A stretch of DNA of 64,000 bases from DATKRB01 sp035532415 (GCA_035532415.1 DATKRB010000055.1:36160-100159), one strand, 5' to 3'. Numbered from the stretch's first letter, positions 7,914 to 15,961 are shown. The notes: generated from the letters alone by a model not told the origin. Translations and numbers: made by a program.

Positions 7914-8578
7914 GATGCCACCAGGCGATAGCCGCTGCCCCGCACCGTCTCGATACGGGCTCGGCTCCCTTCGAGCTTCGCTCGGAGGCGGGCGATATGC
8001 ACGTCGATCGTGTTGGAGCCGACCCCGTCGGACTCTTCGTCCCAGACCTGCAGAGCGATGGTCCGCCGGGTGATCACCGAGGGTGCGCGCCGGAGGAGGA
8101 GCTCTACGAGCGCGCACTCGGTTGCGGTCAGAGCGACCCTTTCGCCGTCTCTCGTCAGCTCCCGGGTGGCCGGATCGAACCGCAGGTCGGCGCATTGGAG
8201 CTGCGGGTCGAGCCTGAGGGCCGGTCGACGCTGGAGAGCCAGGAGCCGAGCGAGCAATTCGGAGAAGTCGAACGGCTTCACCAGGTAGTCGTCGGCACCG
8301 CTGTTGAGCCCGCTGACCCGGTCGGCCGGGGCATCCCGTGCGGTAAGCATGAGAATGGGCGTCCGCACACCCAGGCGCCGGGCCTCCTCGAGCACCTCGA
8401 TCCCGCCCCTGTCGGGCATGCGCCAATCGAGAACGGCCACCTCGTACTCGTAGGCTCGCAGGCACTTCAACGCCGCACCGCCGTCGGCCACGGCGTCGAC
8501 CACGTAGCCGTTCTCCCGGAGTCCGCGATCCAACACCGCTCGCAGGGCGGCGTCGTCCTCGGCTACGAGCACCCTCAC
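7910..8578 (-). CDS. OmpR/PhoB-family response regulator
   Basis: A 222-residue two-domain regulator. The receiver has the acidic pair D8/D9, phosphoacceptor D51 (VLDWRMP), T79 and K101 (LVKPFD). The C-terminal winged helix runs from about residue 130 and shows TATECALVELLLRR, SNTIDVHIARLRAKL and TVRGSGYRL. It pairs with the kinase downstream and probably controls the redox genes around it. I found no convincing repeated binding site for it. Confidence 0.94.
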   Translation of the reverse strand: MRVLVAEDDAALRAVLDRGLRENGYVVDAVADGGAALKCLRAYEYEVAVLDWRMPDRGGIEVLEEARRLGVRTPILMLTARDAPADRVSGLNSGADDYLVKPFDFSELLARLLALQRRPALRLDPQLQCADLRFDPATRELTRDGERVALTATECALVELLLRRAPSVITRRTIALQVWDEESDGVGSNTIDVHIARLRAKLEGSRARIETVRGSGYRLVAS

Positions 8579-8714
8579 GACGGGCGGCAGTCCGTCGTGC
8601 TGCAGGGGCGGGGCTCGTGCACCGTCGTCAATCTAGACGGTGACGCCGGGAAGACCATGGCAACGTGAGCGGCCAGATCGGCCAGAAATCACGGTTGAGC
8701 TGGGTGGACTCGGA

Positions 8715-8733
8715 TGCCCGGGAAACACGGGCA
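8715..8733 (-). other. Hairpin downstream of the DoxX-Rieske gene
   Basis: TGCCCG and CGGGCA form a perfect 6-bp stem with a 7-base loop in the 209-bp gap between the DoxX-Rieske stop and the response-regulator start. There is no T-run after it on the minus strand, so termination is possible but not shown. Confidence 0.25.
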
Positions 8734-8787
8734 ATACGGCGGCCACCGATCCCGACGCGACGACCCGACCGGCAGGACGGCGACGGT

Positions 8788-10230
8788 TCAGACGACGTAC
8801 AGCAGACCGTCGGGGCCCTCGGCCACGGTCAGACGCCGTAGTCCGGTCGGCGCCGGCCCGATCTCGACGTTGCCGTTCGCAGGGTTGAACTGCGAGCCGT
8901 GGCAGGGGCAGACCAGAAGGTTGGCGGACCGGGCGTACCCGACCGTGCACCCCGCATGCGGGCAGACCGCGTCGTAGGCCACGAAACTGCCCGAAACCGG
9001 ATGCAGGACGAGAGAAGGGTCTCCGGTCCGGGGATCCGAGAAGCTGGCTGCCCCGCCGACCGGGACGTCCTTGGCCGGACCGACCGCGGTCCCCGGCGGT
9101 TTGGCCGGGACGGTCGTGGTCGGACCGGTCGCGGTCCCCGGCGGTTTGGCCGGGACGGTCGTGGTCGGACCGGTCGCGGTCGACGGCGTCGTGGCCGGAC
9201 CGGTCGTGGTGGTGGTCCCCGACCCAGGCCGGCCACCGGGCAGGGTGACCGAATGGGAGCTCGGTGACGGCGCGCCCCCGACGGCGCGCCCGACGGCGGC
9301 GGCCGCCCCGGCGACGACCAGGCTGACTGCACCTGCAGCGACGGCGGCCATCCCGCCGAGCACCAGCTGGCGCCGGTCGAGGTCGTCGGGTCCCCGGCTG
9401 AGCAGGCTTTTGCGCTCGTCGGCGAGGAAGGGGCATCGGGCCACGTCGCAGGGTGCCCTGCGGAGGGCCCGGCACCGATCGTCCTCGTAGTTCCCGCAGA
9501 CACCCTGTATGACCGTGAACGGGACCGCCACCAGGTTCGCAGGCCCGAGGTTCTGCTCGTGGCGGCTCCACGACGCCACGAGCGCGTCGATCGAGAGGAC
9601 CCCGCCCGAGCCGGCCAGGATCAGCGGCGTCCACGCGAAGAAGAAGGCGATATCGGCCCCCGTGTAGTACGGCGACGAGTGGAAGCTGACCGTGAGGAAG
9701 AGGGTGAAGGAAAGGACCAGGCCGCCGATGGCGGCCGCACGGCTCCAGAGGCCGACGAGCGTGCCGATGCCGACGGCGAGCTCGCCCAGGGCGATGAGCA
9801 CGCCGATCGGGGTCGCGAATTGCAGGAAGTGCCCGAGCAACGAGTGCAGCGGGCTGACCCGCTCAGCAGCGATGAGCTGCGCCTGAATGCTCGAAGGGCT
9901 GTTGGCGTTGAAGAAGTTCGGATTGGCGAGCTTCTGCAGGCCGGCGAAGGAGAAGGTGAAGCCGAGGAAGGCCCGCAACGGCAGCAGTGCCCACCCGGCC
10001 AGCGCCAGGGAGCGGCGCGGCGGAGCGAGAGAGAGCCACCGGCGATCCTCCGGTGGAGCGCTCCGTGCCGGGGGCTTGTCAGGTCGCCGGCCCTGACTGC
10101 CGGCGGGGCCGGCGGGGCGTCGTGAAGGTCCGCCGCCCGTCCTGTTGCGCCCGCGCCCGACTCCGCGCCCGCCCCGCGACCGATCGCCGGGGGATCGTCC
10201 CCCGGCTCCCTCGGGGGGGACCTTCTCCAT
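8788..10230 (-). CDS. DoxX-family membrane protein fused to a Rieske [2Fe-2S] domain
   Basis: This 480-residue fusion starts with ~70 basic residues, then a four-helix DoxX/DoxD-like region (about 75-220). Next come four cysteines (C245, C253, C261, C266), an RR motif before a hydrophobic segment (DRRQLVLGG, 286-314) that looks like a Tat-type anchor, and a Thr/Pro linker with 15-residue repeats. The C-terminal Rieske domain has C423-x-H425 and C441-x2-H444 as cluster ligands, plus C428 and C443 for the usual disulfide. The Rieske domain should lie outside the membrane. DoxD-type proteins link thiosulfate or other reductants to the quinone pool, so an electron-transfer role fits; the substrate is unknown. 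Confidence 0.82.
   Translation of the reverse strand: MEKVPPEGAGGRSPGDRSRGGRGVGRGRNRTGGGPSRRPAGPAGSQGRRPDKPPARSAPPEDRRWLSLAPPRRSLALAGWALLPLRAFLGFTFSFAGLQKLANPNFFNANSPSSIQAQLIAAERVSPLHSLLGHFLQFATPIGVLIALGELAVGIGTLVGLWSRAAAIGGLVLSFTLFLTVSFHSSPYYTGADIAFFFAWTPLILAGSGGVLSIDALVASWSRHEQNLGPANLVAVPFTVIQGVCGNYEDDRCRALRRAPCDVARCPFLADERKSLLSRGPDDLDRRQLVLGGMAAVAAGAVSLVVAGAAAAVGRAVGGAPSPSSHSVTLPGGRPGSGTTTTTGPATTPSTATGPTTTVPAKPPGTATGPTTTVPAKPPGTAVGPAKDVPVGGAASFSDPRTGDPSLVLHPVSGSFVAYDAVCPHAGCTVGYARSANLLVCPCHGSQFNPANGNVEIGPAPTGLRRLTVAEGPDGLLYVV
9086..9180. repeat. 45-bp tandem repeat in the DoxX-Rieske linker
   Basis: A 45-bp unit starting at 9086 repeats nearly perfectly at 9131 and begins again at 9176, where it decays. 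In the protein it encodes the 15-residue unit GTATGPTTTVPAKPP. The insert lengthens the Thr/Pro linker without shifting the frame. Confidence 0.85.
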
Positions 10231-10272
10231 CGCCAGAGTATGGCACGACGGGCCGAGCGGGCCCGTGAGGGA

Positions 10273-12417
10273 TCAACCGGTTTGCGGGTGGGTCGGGGTG
10301 GTCCCGTTGGCGAGCAGGATGTCGAAGCCGTCAGGGGTGTTGAGGAGACCGGTGGCCGTGCCCGCCTTGTCGGTCAGGCCGTACTGCCAGACGATGGTGT
10401 CGTACGTCGGGTCGATGACGACGACCCGGTTCCGGTAGTCGTCGTTCACCATGATCAGCCCGTTGGGAAGCCGCTCCGCGAGCGAGGGCCTCTTGAGCAT
10501 GCCGTCACCGGCCTTCACATCGTAGGACCAGGTGATCTGCCCGGCGCGGGTGAAGGTGAGGATCCGGCCCTCTGCCGGGGGGTCGTAGTCCGCCAGGAGG
10601 TAGAGGTCGGGCCCGAGCTGCTGGGGGTCGGAAGGGTAGTTGACGGTTGGCAGCTGCAACGTCCAGACCATCTGCCCCGATTGCGTGTACTCGGTGATCC
10701 ACGAACCGTTTATCTCGGAGACCAGGACGTCGCCGTTGGCGAGCGGGGTGTCGCCGTTCGGGTAGCCGACGCTCTGCGGCGGGTTGTGGACGGCCACGCC
10801 GTTGGTGCCGATCTGGCTGATCGGGGTGCCGCTCGGCGAGATGAACAGGATCCGGTCGTTCGACGCGTCAGCGACCGTCACGACACCGCTCTTCAGGAGG
10901 TACGCGTCGTCGGGCTGGTCGAGGTACCCGGGGGCGGTCCCGGGTACCCCTGGATGGCCGTACTGCCAGAGGAGCTTCCCGGAGGGAAAGGCGATCTTCA
11001 CGATCGTGTCATTGTTCTCCTGGTTCGAGATGATCCCGGTTCCCTTGCCGAAGAAGAACGCGTCGTCGGGGAAGTAGAAGCCGCCGGGCGGCGGGGGCAT
11101 CGTGGCCGACGGGTACTGCCACTGGAGGTTGCGGGCAGCGTCCATGACCAGGAGGCGGTTGTTCCCCCGGTCGGCGATGAGGAGACGCCCACTGAACGGT
11201 GCCCCGGCTGCCGCCCCGCCGACCGGGCCGCCGTAGCGGCTCGGTCGCAGCGAGATCACCGACTGCAGGGACCCCGACGCGATGCCCGCCTGGTCCTGTC
11301 CCGATTGACTGGCCACCTCGCCGCCGACCAGGTAACCGACAGCCGCCGCTCCCTCGCCCACGGTCGCGTAACCGGCGAAGGCCACCGCCTGGGGGAGGAG
11401 GCCGGCGTCGCGCACCTTGCCCGTCGAGGGGTCGAATTCGTACATCTGCGTGAGGGTCTGGCCACCGGCGGTCTGGCCGCCCGCAAGGTAAAGGTGCTGG
11501 TCGATCACGAAGGCGGCGGCTCCGTACAGCGGCTGGGGGAGCTTTCCGACCACCTTTGCCGAGTGGGTCGTGGGGTCGATCCTCTGGATGTCGGCGGTGA
11601 CGACCGCTGCCCCGCCGTTCCCGGTGGCGGTCTGGCCGCCGAAGGCGTACACCTGACCGCCGAGTGCGGCGACGGCGGGGTACCGGACGGCGACGGGGAG
11701 CTTCGCCGTCACCGAGAACCGCACGCCGTCGGTGGTGGCGAGGACCGTCGGGAGATAGGTCTGCCCGTCGTAGCCGCCGATCAGGTACGCCGTGGTCGAT
11801 GTCGACGACCTGGTCTTCGTCCTGGTCCTCGTCGAGACGGTGGCCACGGCGAGGTCGGAACGCGGCTGGGGGAGCTGAGCGACCACCTGGCCGGTGACGG
11901 TCCCGGAACCCGACCCGGGCGGAAGGGTGATCGACTGCACGTTCGCGACCGTGGCCGGGGAGCCGCCGCCGAACACGAAGGACGACGTGCCGAGCATCGC
12001 ACCTGCTCCATCGTGTACTGCTGCTGCCAACGACCCGACGGGCGTGGAGATCCCCGTCGCCGGGTCCAGCCTGAAGGCACCGCTGACCGAGGCCCCCGAG
12101 GGGACCAGGCCCCCGAGGATGTCGAGCTTGCCCCGATCGACAACGACCGCCTCGCGCGAGATCGGTGCACCGAGCTGCCATGGTTCGATGCCCGCCTCGA
12201 GGGACGGGGGGCCGCCGGCGAGCGTCGCGCGGCGAGGGTGCGAGCCGGGTATCCCGTTGGAAGGTGCGGTCGACGTCGCGCGGGAAGGTGCGGTCGACCC
12301 GCCGCCGGAGACCGCCACCGTCAACGCCCCCACCAGGATCGCGAGTGACACCAGTGCGGCAAGGAACCGGCGTCTCCGAACCCGAACGCGACGACTCGCC
12401 CTGGCCCTGTGCTGCAC
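10273..12417 (-). CDS. Secreted or anchored beta-propeller protein (kelch-like and NHL/ASST-like)
   Basis: The 714-residue protein has a very basic N-terminus and a signal-anchor helix (about 17-36). Residues ~70-340 hold kelch-like repeats, seen as recurring YLIGG, VYAFGGQ, LYLAGGQ and YLVGGE blades. Residues ~380-714 form a second propeller with repeats such as LLIADRGNNRLLVMD and VTVADASNDRILFIS, as in NHL and arylsulfotransferase-like proteins. I see no catalytic site I can defend. It is 42 bp upstream of the DoxX-Rieske gene and 36 bp downstream of the LuxR-type gene. The start is GTG, with AGAGGGG next to it. Confidence 0.75.
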   Translation of the reverse strand: MQHRARASRRVRVRRRRFLAALVSLAILVGALTVAVSGGGSTAPSRATSTAPSNGIPGSHPRRATLAGGPPSLEAGIEPWQLGAPISREAVVVDRGKLDILGGLVPSGASVSGAFRLDPATGISTPVGSLAAAVHDGAGAMLGTSSFVFGGGSPATVANVQSITLPPGSGSGTVTGQVVAQLPQPRSDLAVATVSTRTRTKTRSSTSTTAYLIGGYDGQTYLPTVLATTDGVRFSVTAKLPVAVRYPAVAALGGQVYAFGGQTATGNGGAAVVTADIQRIDPTTHSAKVVGKLPQPLYGAAAFVIDQHLYLAGGQTAGGQTLTQMYEFDPSTGKVRDAGLLPQAVAFAGYATVGEGAAAVGYLVGGEVASQSGQDQAGIASGSLQSVISLRPSRYGGPVGGAAAGAPFSGRLLIADRGNNRLLVMDAARNLQWQYPSATMPPPPGGFYFPDDAFFFGKGTGIISNQENNDTIVKIAFPSGKLLWQYGHPGVPGTAPGYLDQPDDAYLLKSGVVTVADASNDRILFISPSGTPISQIGTNGVAVHNPPQSVGYPNGDTPLANGDVLVSEINGSWITEYTQSGQMVWTLQLPTVNYPSDPQQLGPDLYLLADYDPPAEGRILTFTRAGQITWSYDVKAGDGMLKRPSLAERLPNGLIMVNDDYRNRVVVIDPTYDTIVWQYGLTDKAGTATGLLNTPDGFDILLANGTTPTHPQTG
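12259..12298. repeat. 24-bp-period direct repeat in propeller gene N-terminus
   Basis: A 16-base block beginning at 12259 recurs at 12283, giving a 24-bp period. It encodes a repeated STAPSRAT-type stretch just after the signal anchor, so it only changes the length of a flexible linker. Confidence 0.7.
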
Positions 12418-12453
12418 CCCTCTTTTCTACAGGATCGTCCGACCGGCGCAGGG

Positions 12454-13224
12454 TCATGACCAGACCGGTCTCCTCCGGGCGGCAAGGGGCTCTGCCGCCC
12501 GGTGCCATCGTGCAGCGGCCTCGGTCCGGTTCCTGAGGCCGGTCTTGGTGTAGATGTGCTCGAGATGCTTGTCCACCGTGCGAGCACTTATCCCGAGGCG
12601 CCGACCGACCTGGTCGTTGGTGAGCCCGCTGGCCACGAGCGATAGCACGTCGGCCTCGCGCGAGCTGAGCTCCGCGGCGGCGGGCGCGTCGGTGAAGAGG
12701 CGGTCGAGATGTCCGACCCGGGCAGCGCCGGCAGCCAGAGGACGGCGCAGGGCGTCGAGCCGATCGACGTCGGCCGCCGAGAAGTCTCTCCTCTTGCGAT
12801 CGACGGCCACGCACAGGAGGCGTTCGGAGTCGACGGGAACGGAGAACGCGACCTGGTGCTCGACCCCGAGCGAGCGGAAGAGCTCGCCGTACACCGTCCG
12901 ACGGTGGTACTCGCTCCTGCTGATGAGGTCCGAGATCCTCAGCGGGTACCCCGGGCCACCGCGGGTGTGCGTGGCAAGGGGCCATGGTTCGACCCGATCG
13001 ATGCGCTCAAAGGTGATCTGATCGACGACCGAGAGGAAGCCGTCCGGCCAGGACCGGACCGTGGGCCCGGAGAACCCGAACTGGGAGACGACGGCACTGT
13101 CCGCGCCCAGGACGGCCACCGCTGACGCCAACGTGGCCTCGGCGAGCTCCTGTGCGGTGGTGGCCTCGGCGACCCTGCCCATCGCCGACAGCACCCCTCG
13201 AAGGTCGACCTGTCCCATGTCCAC
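12454..13224 (-). CDS. LuxR-family transcriptional regulator with GAF-like sensor
   Basis: A 256-residue protein. The first ~170 residues look like a GAF-type sensor region (weak family match by eye), and residues ~185-250 are a LuxR helix-turn-helix: LSSREADVLSLVASGLTNDQ followed by ISARTVDKHLEHIYTKTGL. There is no receiver aspartate, so it is not a classical response regulator. The start is either GTG 13224 or ATG 13218; AAGGAG and GAGGGG lie just upstream. It heads the minus-strand run into the propeller and DoxX-Rieske genes and is divergent from the 13386 gene, so it may control both sides. Confidence 0.87.
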   Translation of the reverse strand: MDMGQVDLRGVLSAMGRVAEATTAQELAEATLASAVAVLGADSAVVSQFGFSGPTVRSWPDGFLSVVDQITFERIDRVEPWPLATHTRGGPGYPLRISDLISRSEYHRRTVYGELFRSLGVEHQVAFSVPVDSERLLCVAVDRKRRDFSAADVDRLDALRRPLAAGAARVGHLDRLFTDAPAAAELSSREADVLSLVASGLTNDQVGRRLGISARTVDKHLEHIYTKTGLRNRTEAAARWHRAAEPLAARRRPVWS

Positions 13225-13258
13225 CCCTCGCTCCTTACGACGCTACCCGGGAATGCCG

Positions 13259-13276
13259 ATACGCGAGATGACGTAT
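13259..13276. promoter_or_regulatory. Inverted repeat in divergent promoter region
   Basis: ATACG (13259-13263) and CGTAT (13272-13276) are inverted around an 8-base spacer, between the LuxR-type gene and the 13386 gene. It is a plausible operator for the regulator next to it, but the arms are short. Confidence 0.3.
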
Positions 13277-13340
13277 TGAGCGGGCCCGGCGATCGGCGTT
13301 ACGACTGAACCAGAGGGAAAGTGGCCGTCACGGACCTCGT

Positions 13341-13376
13341 GCTCGAAACCCGGCCATAGCTCGAAACCCCGCCATA
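13341..13376. repeat. 18-bp direct repeat before the monooxygenase-fold gene
   Basis: GCTCGAAACCCGGCCATA at 13341-13358 is followed directly by a copy at 13359-13376 with one mismatch. The second copy ends beside the ribosome-binding site AGGAGG, nine bases before the ATG. It may be an activator site or a simple duplication. Confidence 0.6.
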
Positions 13377-13385
13377 GGAGGAACG

Positions 13386-13682
13386 ATGGAGTTCGTCCAG
13401 ATCATCGAGTTCACGACGACTCGGATCGACGAGGTGGAGGCGCTGGTGGACGAATGGCGGGCCAAGACGCAAGGGACGAGGAACGCCCGCCGGAGCACGC
13501 TCACCCGGGACTGTGGAAAGCCGAGCACGTACCTGAACATCGTGGAGTTCCCCTCCTACGAGGAGGCCATGGCCAACTCGGCGCTGCCCGAGACCGCCGC
13601 CCTGGCCAAAGGCATCGCCGAGCTCTGCGACGGTCCGCCGGCGTTCCGGGATCTCGACGTGTACCGGGCCTACCGGGATTGA
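13386..13682 (+). CDS. Small dimeric alpha/beta-barrel protein (monooxygenase-like fold)
   Basis: A 98-residue protein with a pattern of the ABM/dimeric ferredoxin-like fold: an N-terminal beta strand (EFVQIIEFTTTR), a helix with DEWRAKTQGTRNARRS, a central strand (TYLNIVEFPSYEEA) and a C-terminal helix. Some relatives are heme- or quinone-acting monooxygenases, but many have no known function. AGGAGG lies just before the ATG. It is followed 43 bp later by a DUF1059 gene and is divergent from the LuxR-type regulator. Confidence 0.7.
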   Translation: MEFVQIIEFTTTRIDEVEALVDEWRAKTQGTRNARRSTLTRDCGKPSTYLNIVEFPSYEEAMANSALPETAALAKGIAELCDGPPAFRDLDVYRAYRD

Positions 13683-13725
13683 CCATCAGGGGCGCCGACC
13701 AGGGCGCCGACGGAGGGGAGGGGCC

Positions 13726-13917
13726 ATGAGCCGGAAAGTCGCCGACTGCAGGGATTTCCCGAGCGAGAACGCTTGCACGCTCACGATCTCGGGCGAGGAG
13801 GGTGAGGTGCTCACCGCCGCCGTGCAGCACGCCGTCTCCGCCCACGGGCACGAGGAGACCGACGAGTTGCGCACCTGGCTACGGACGAACCTGAAGGACG
13901 AGGCGTCGGTCGTCTGA
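13726..13917 (+). CDS. DUF1059 family small protein
   Basis: A 63-residue protein with features of DUF1059: MSRKVADCRDFPSENACTLT at the start, then a helix with AVQHAVSAHGHEETDELRTW. Function is not known; members are common small proteins in actinobacteria and archaea. The two cysteines (C8, C17) and the AHGHE segment could bind a metal. GAGGGGAGG precedes the ATG. It probably shares a transcript with the 13386 gene, ended by the hairpin at 13935. Confidence 0.85.
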   Translation: MSRKVADCRDFPSENACTLTISGEEGEVLTAAVQHAVSAHGHEETDELRTWLRTNLKDEASVV

Positions 13918-13934
13918 CACCATCGCCTGTGATG

Positions 13935-13966
13935 CCTTCGGGGGTGTCCCCGAAGGGCGCTCTTTT
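13935..13966 (+). terminator. Rho-independent terminator after DUF1059 gene
   Basis: CCTTCGGGG (13935-13943) pairs perfectly with CCCCGAAGG (13948-13956) around a GTGT loop. A short T-run (TCTTTT) follows. It lies 18 bp after the stop codon. Confidence 0.7.
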
Positions 13967-13979
13967 CGGTCGACCGAAA
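13964..13979. other. 16-bp perfect palindrome
   Basis: TTTCGGTCGACCGAAA is a perfect palindrome directly after the terminator T-run, between convergent genes. It may help end minus-strand transcription or be a protein-binding site; nothing else supports either. Confidence 0.4.
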
Positions 13980-14028
13980 GGTGGACGCGGGCGCTCCGGT
14001 CCGGGCCGACCAGGTGGTCCCGGCCTGA

Positions 14029-14334
14029 TCAGACGTATCGCCTGCCGATCTCGTCGAGCCCGGAACGCCCCAGGTCGTCCGCCGTCATGCAGATCCGGAA
14101 CTTCACTGCCGCGTTGAAGGCCAGAAAGAGCGGCTCGGCCAGCGCCGGGACACCGGACGGATCCTGCAGGTCGACGACCATGATGGCGCCGCGACGCCCA
14201 TCGCGCTCGGAGAAGTACGCCGCCTCCGGCTTGATCTCGGCCAGGACCTTCCCGATGGTCTCTCCGATGGTTCCGGCCCGGACCATCGAATTGAACGGCT
14301 CGATCGGAAATTCGACTTCCAACAACATTCTCAT
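14029..14334 (-). CDS. Conserved small protein of unknown function
   Basis: A 101-residue protein starting MRMLLEVEFPIEPFNSMVRA. The body reads GETIGKVLAEIKPEAAYF, GAIMVVDLQDPSGVPALAEP, then a C-terminal segment ending GRRYV. This resembles small alpha/beta proteins of the dimeric ferredoxin-like fold (DUF3303-like), but I am not certain of the family. The ATG at 14334 has GAGGGGAGGG about seven bases upstream and a TAGCAT box about 30 bases upstream; the longer frame is not supported. It is divergent from the flavin split-barrel gene. Confidence 0.6.
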   Translation of the reverse strand: MRMLLEVEFPIEPFNSMVRAGTIGETIGKVLAEIKPEAAYFSERDGRRGAIMVVDLQDPSGVPALAEPLFLAFNAAVKFRICMTADDLGRSGLDEIGRRYV

Positions 14335-14363
14335 GACTGACCCTCCCCTCGGTGACGTTCCGG

Positions 14364-14369
14364 ATGCTA
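14364..14369 (-). promoter_or_regulatory. -10 box (TAGCAT) for the 14029-14334 gene
   Basis: TAGCAT on the minus strand lies 29 bases before the ATG at 14334. This allows a short leader that contains the ribosome-binding site. Confidence 0.4.
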
Positions 14370-14534
14370 CGCCGATCCGACCTTCTCCGCCCTTCCCACA
14401 TACCCGGCCGGTCTGCACCGACGAACTCGACGCCGCGCCTGCACCTGAGGCACGCTGAGGTCCGCACACCCGTGCCCGATCGACCCGCCGTCGTCGTACG
14501 ATGCCGGCGGGTCGGACCGACGTCAGGAGAGACG

Positions 14535-14999
14535 ATGCCCAGGGAACAACGCCGCGGACGGCGGATCGCCATGACCCCGGCGGAGTTCGACGGGTTCCTC
14601 GCCGAGGAACGGACCTGCCGGGTGGCGACCGTGGGGGCCGACGGAGCCCCTCACAACGTGCCCCTGTGGTTCGTGTGGGACGGGTCTTCCCTGTGGCTGA
14701 ACTCCGTCGTGAAGAGCCAGCGCTGGGTCGACATCGGCCGCGACCCGCGGGTCAGCGTGGTGGTCGACGCCGGTGTCGACTACAGCGAGCTCCGGGGGGC
14801 CGAGCTCATCGGTTCGCTGGCCCAGGTGGGCGAGGCTCCCCGCACCGCCGCCCCCGAGCCGCAGCTCACGGGGCCCGAGCGGCTGTTCGCCGAGAAGTAC
14901 GCCGGCACCGACCGCTTCACGCCCGATGGCCGTCACGCGTGGTTGCGGCTCAACCCCGACAAGGTCGTGACCTGGGACTTCCGGAAGATGGGGGGCTGA
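14535..14999 (+). CDS. Pyridoxamine 5'-phosphate oxidase-like (F420/FMN split-barrel) protein
   Basis: A 154-residue protein of the flavin/deazaflavin oxidoreductase split-barrel superfamily. It shows the typical opening MTPAEFDGFLAEERTCRVAT, then GAPHNVPLWFVWDG, SLWLNSVVKSQRW, DPRVSVVVDAG and a C-terminal WLRLNPDKVVTWD. Such proteins bind F420 or FMN; F420 is likely because fbiC is in the window, but this is inference. AGGAGAG precedes the ATG at 14535. It is five bases upstream of the hydrolase gene and starts a three-gene coupled set. Confidence 0.85.
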   Translation: MPREQRRGRRIAMTPAEFDGFLAEERTCRVATVGADGAPHNVPLWFVWDGSSLWLNSVVKSQRWVDIGRDPRVSVVVDAGVDYSELRGAELIGSLAQVGEAPRTAAPEPQLTGPERLFAEKYAGTDRFTPDGRHAWLRLNPDKVVTWDFRKMGG

Positions 15000-15004
15000 G
15001 CCCG

Positions 15005-15961
15005 ATGGCCGCCCCGGTGCCGTACGACGAGTTCTCGATGTTCCGGGAGAACTGCGAGGAGGCCGGCATCCCGTGGCAGGGGGAGCCCCGGGTCGAGCGC
15101 CGTTCGTTCGAGGTGGGTCCTGGTCGGCGCCTCAGTGCCCTCGTGTGGGGTGACGCCCCGCCCGAGCTGGTGTTCTTGCACGGAGGCGGCCAGAACGCCC
15201 ATACGTGGGACACGGTCATCCTCCGGCTCGGTCGACCCGCCATCGCGTTCGACCTGCCCGGCCACGGTCACTCCGACTGGCGGGAGGACCGCGACTACGG
15301 ACCCTGGCGCAACGCCGAGGCGGTCGCCCACGCGCTCGACGACCTCGAGTCGAACCCCATGGCCAGCATCGGGATGTCGCTGGGCGGACTGACCAACATC
15401 CGCCTGGCGGCGTCCCGACCCGACCTGGTGCCCGAGGCGGTGGTGGTGGACGTCACGCCCGGGGTCCTCCAGCGGGCCATCGAGATGACCTTGGAGGAGC
15501 GGGGGACCACGGCCCTGGTCGGGGGTCCGAAGATCTACGACAGCTTTGAGGAGATGTACGAGAAGACCCTTGAGCTCAGCCCGCTGCGGACGCCGGCAGC
15601 GGTCCGGCGCGGCGTGCTCCACAACGCCCGCCCGCTCGAGGACGGTCGCTGGCGCTGGCGGTACGACATCGGTGGGGCGCCCGAGGGTGAGGAAGCAGGC
15701 CGTGTACCCGAACAACGCGCGTTCACGGACCTGTGGCCCGAGGTGGCGCGACTGAAGATGCCGGTGCTGCTCGTCCGCGGCGGCCTCTCGACCTTCGTCC
15801 TCGACGAGCACGTGGCGGAGCTCCGCCGGATGAAGCCCGATGTCCGCGTGGAGGTCGTGGACGGTGCGGGCCACGCCGTGCAGAGCGACCAGCCCAACCG
15901 TTTGTCGGAGCTGATCGAGGATTTCGTCTACCGCGGCCGAGCACACAGGGAGGGACCATGA
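15005..15961 (+). CDS. Alpha/beta hydrolase
   Basis: A 318-residue alpha/beta-hydrolase. The oxyanion region is VFLHGGGQNAHTWDT, the nucleophile elbow is GMSLGG (Ser), and the catalytic histidine is in DGAGHAVQ near the C-terminus; an acidic residue lies after the VLLVRGG strand. The HGGGQNAHTW and AFDLPGHGHSDW blocks place it with esterase/epoxide-hydrolase/haloperoxidase-type enzymes, so the substrate is not predictable. Its stop overlaps the O-methyltransferase start as ATGA. Confidence 0.9.
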   Translation: MAAPVPYDEFSMFRENCEEAGIPWQGEPRVERRSFEVGPGRRLSALVWGDAPPELVFLHGGGQNAHTWDTVILRLGRPAIAFDLPGHGHSDWREDRDYGPWRNAEAVAHALDDLESNPMASIGMSLGGLTNIRLAASRPDLVPEAVVVDVTPGVLQRAIEMTLEERGTTALVGGPKIYDSFEEMYEKTLELSPLRTPAAVRRGVLHNARPLEDGRWRWRYDIGGAPEGEEAGRVPEQRAFTDLWPEVARLKMPVLLVRGGLSTFVLDEHVAELRRMKPDVRVEVVDGAGHAVQSDQPNRLSELIEDFVYRGRAHREGP

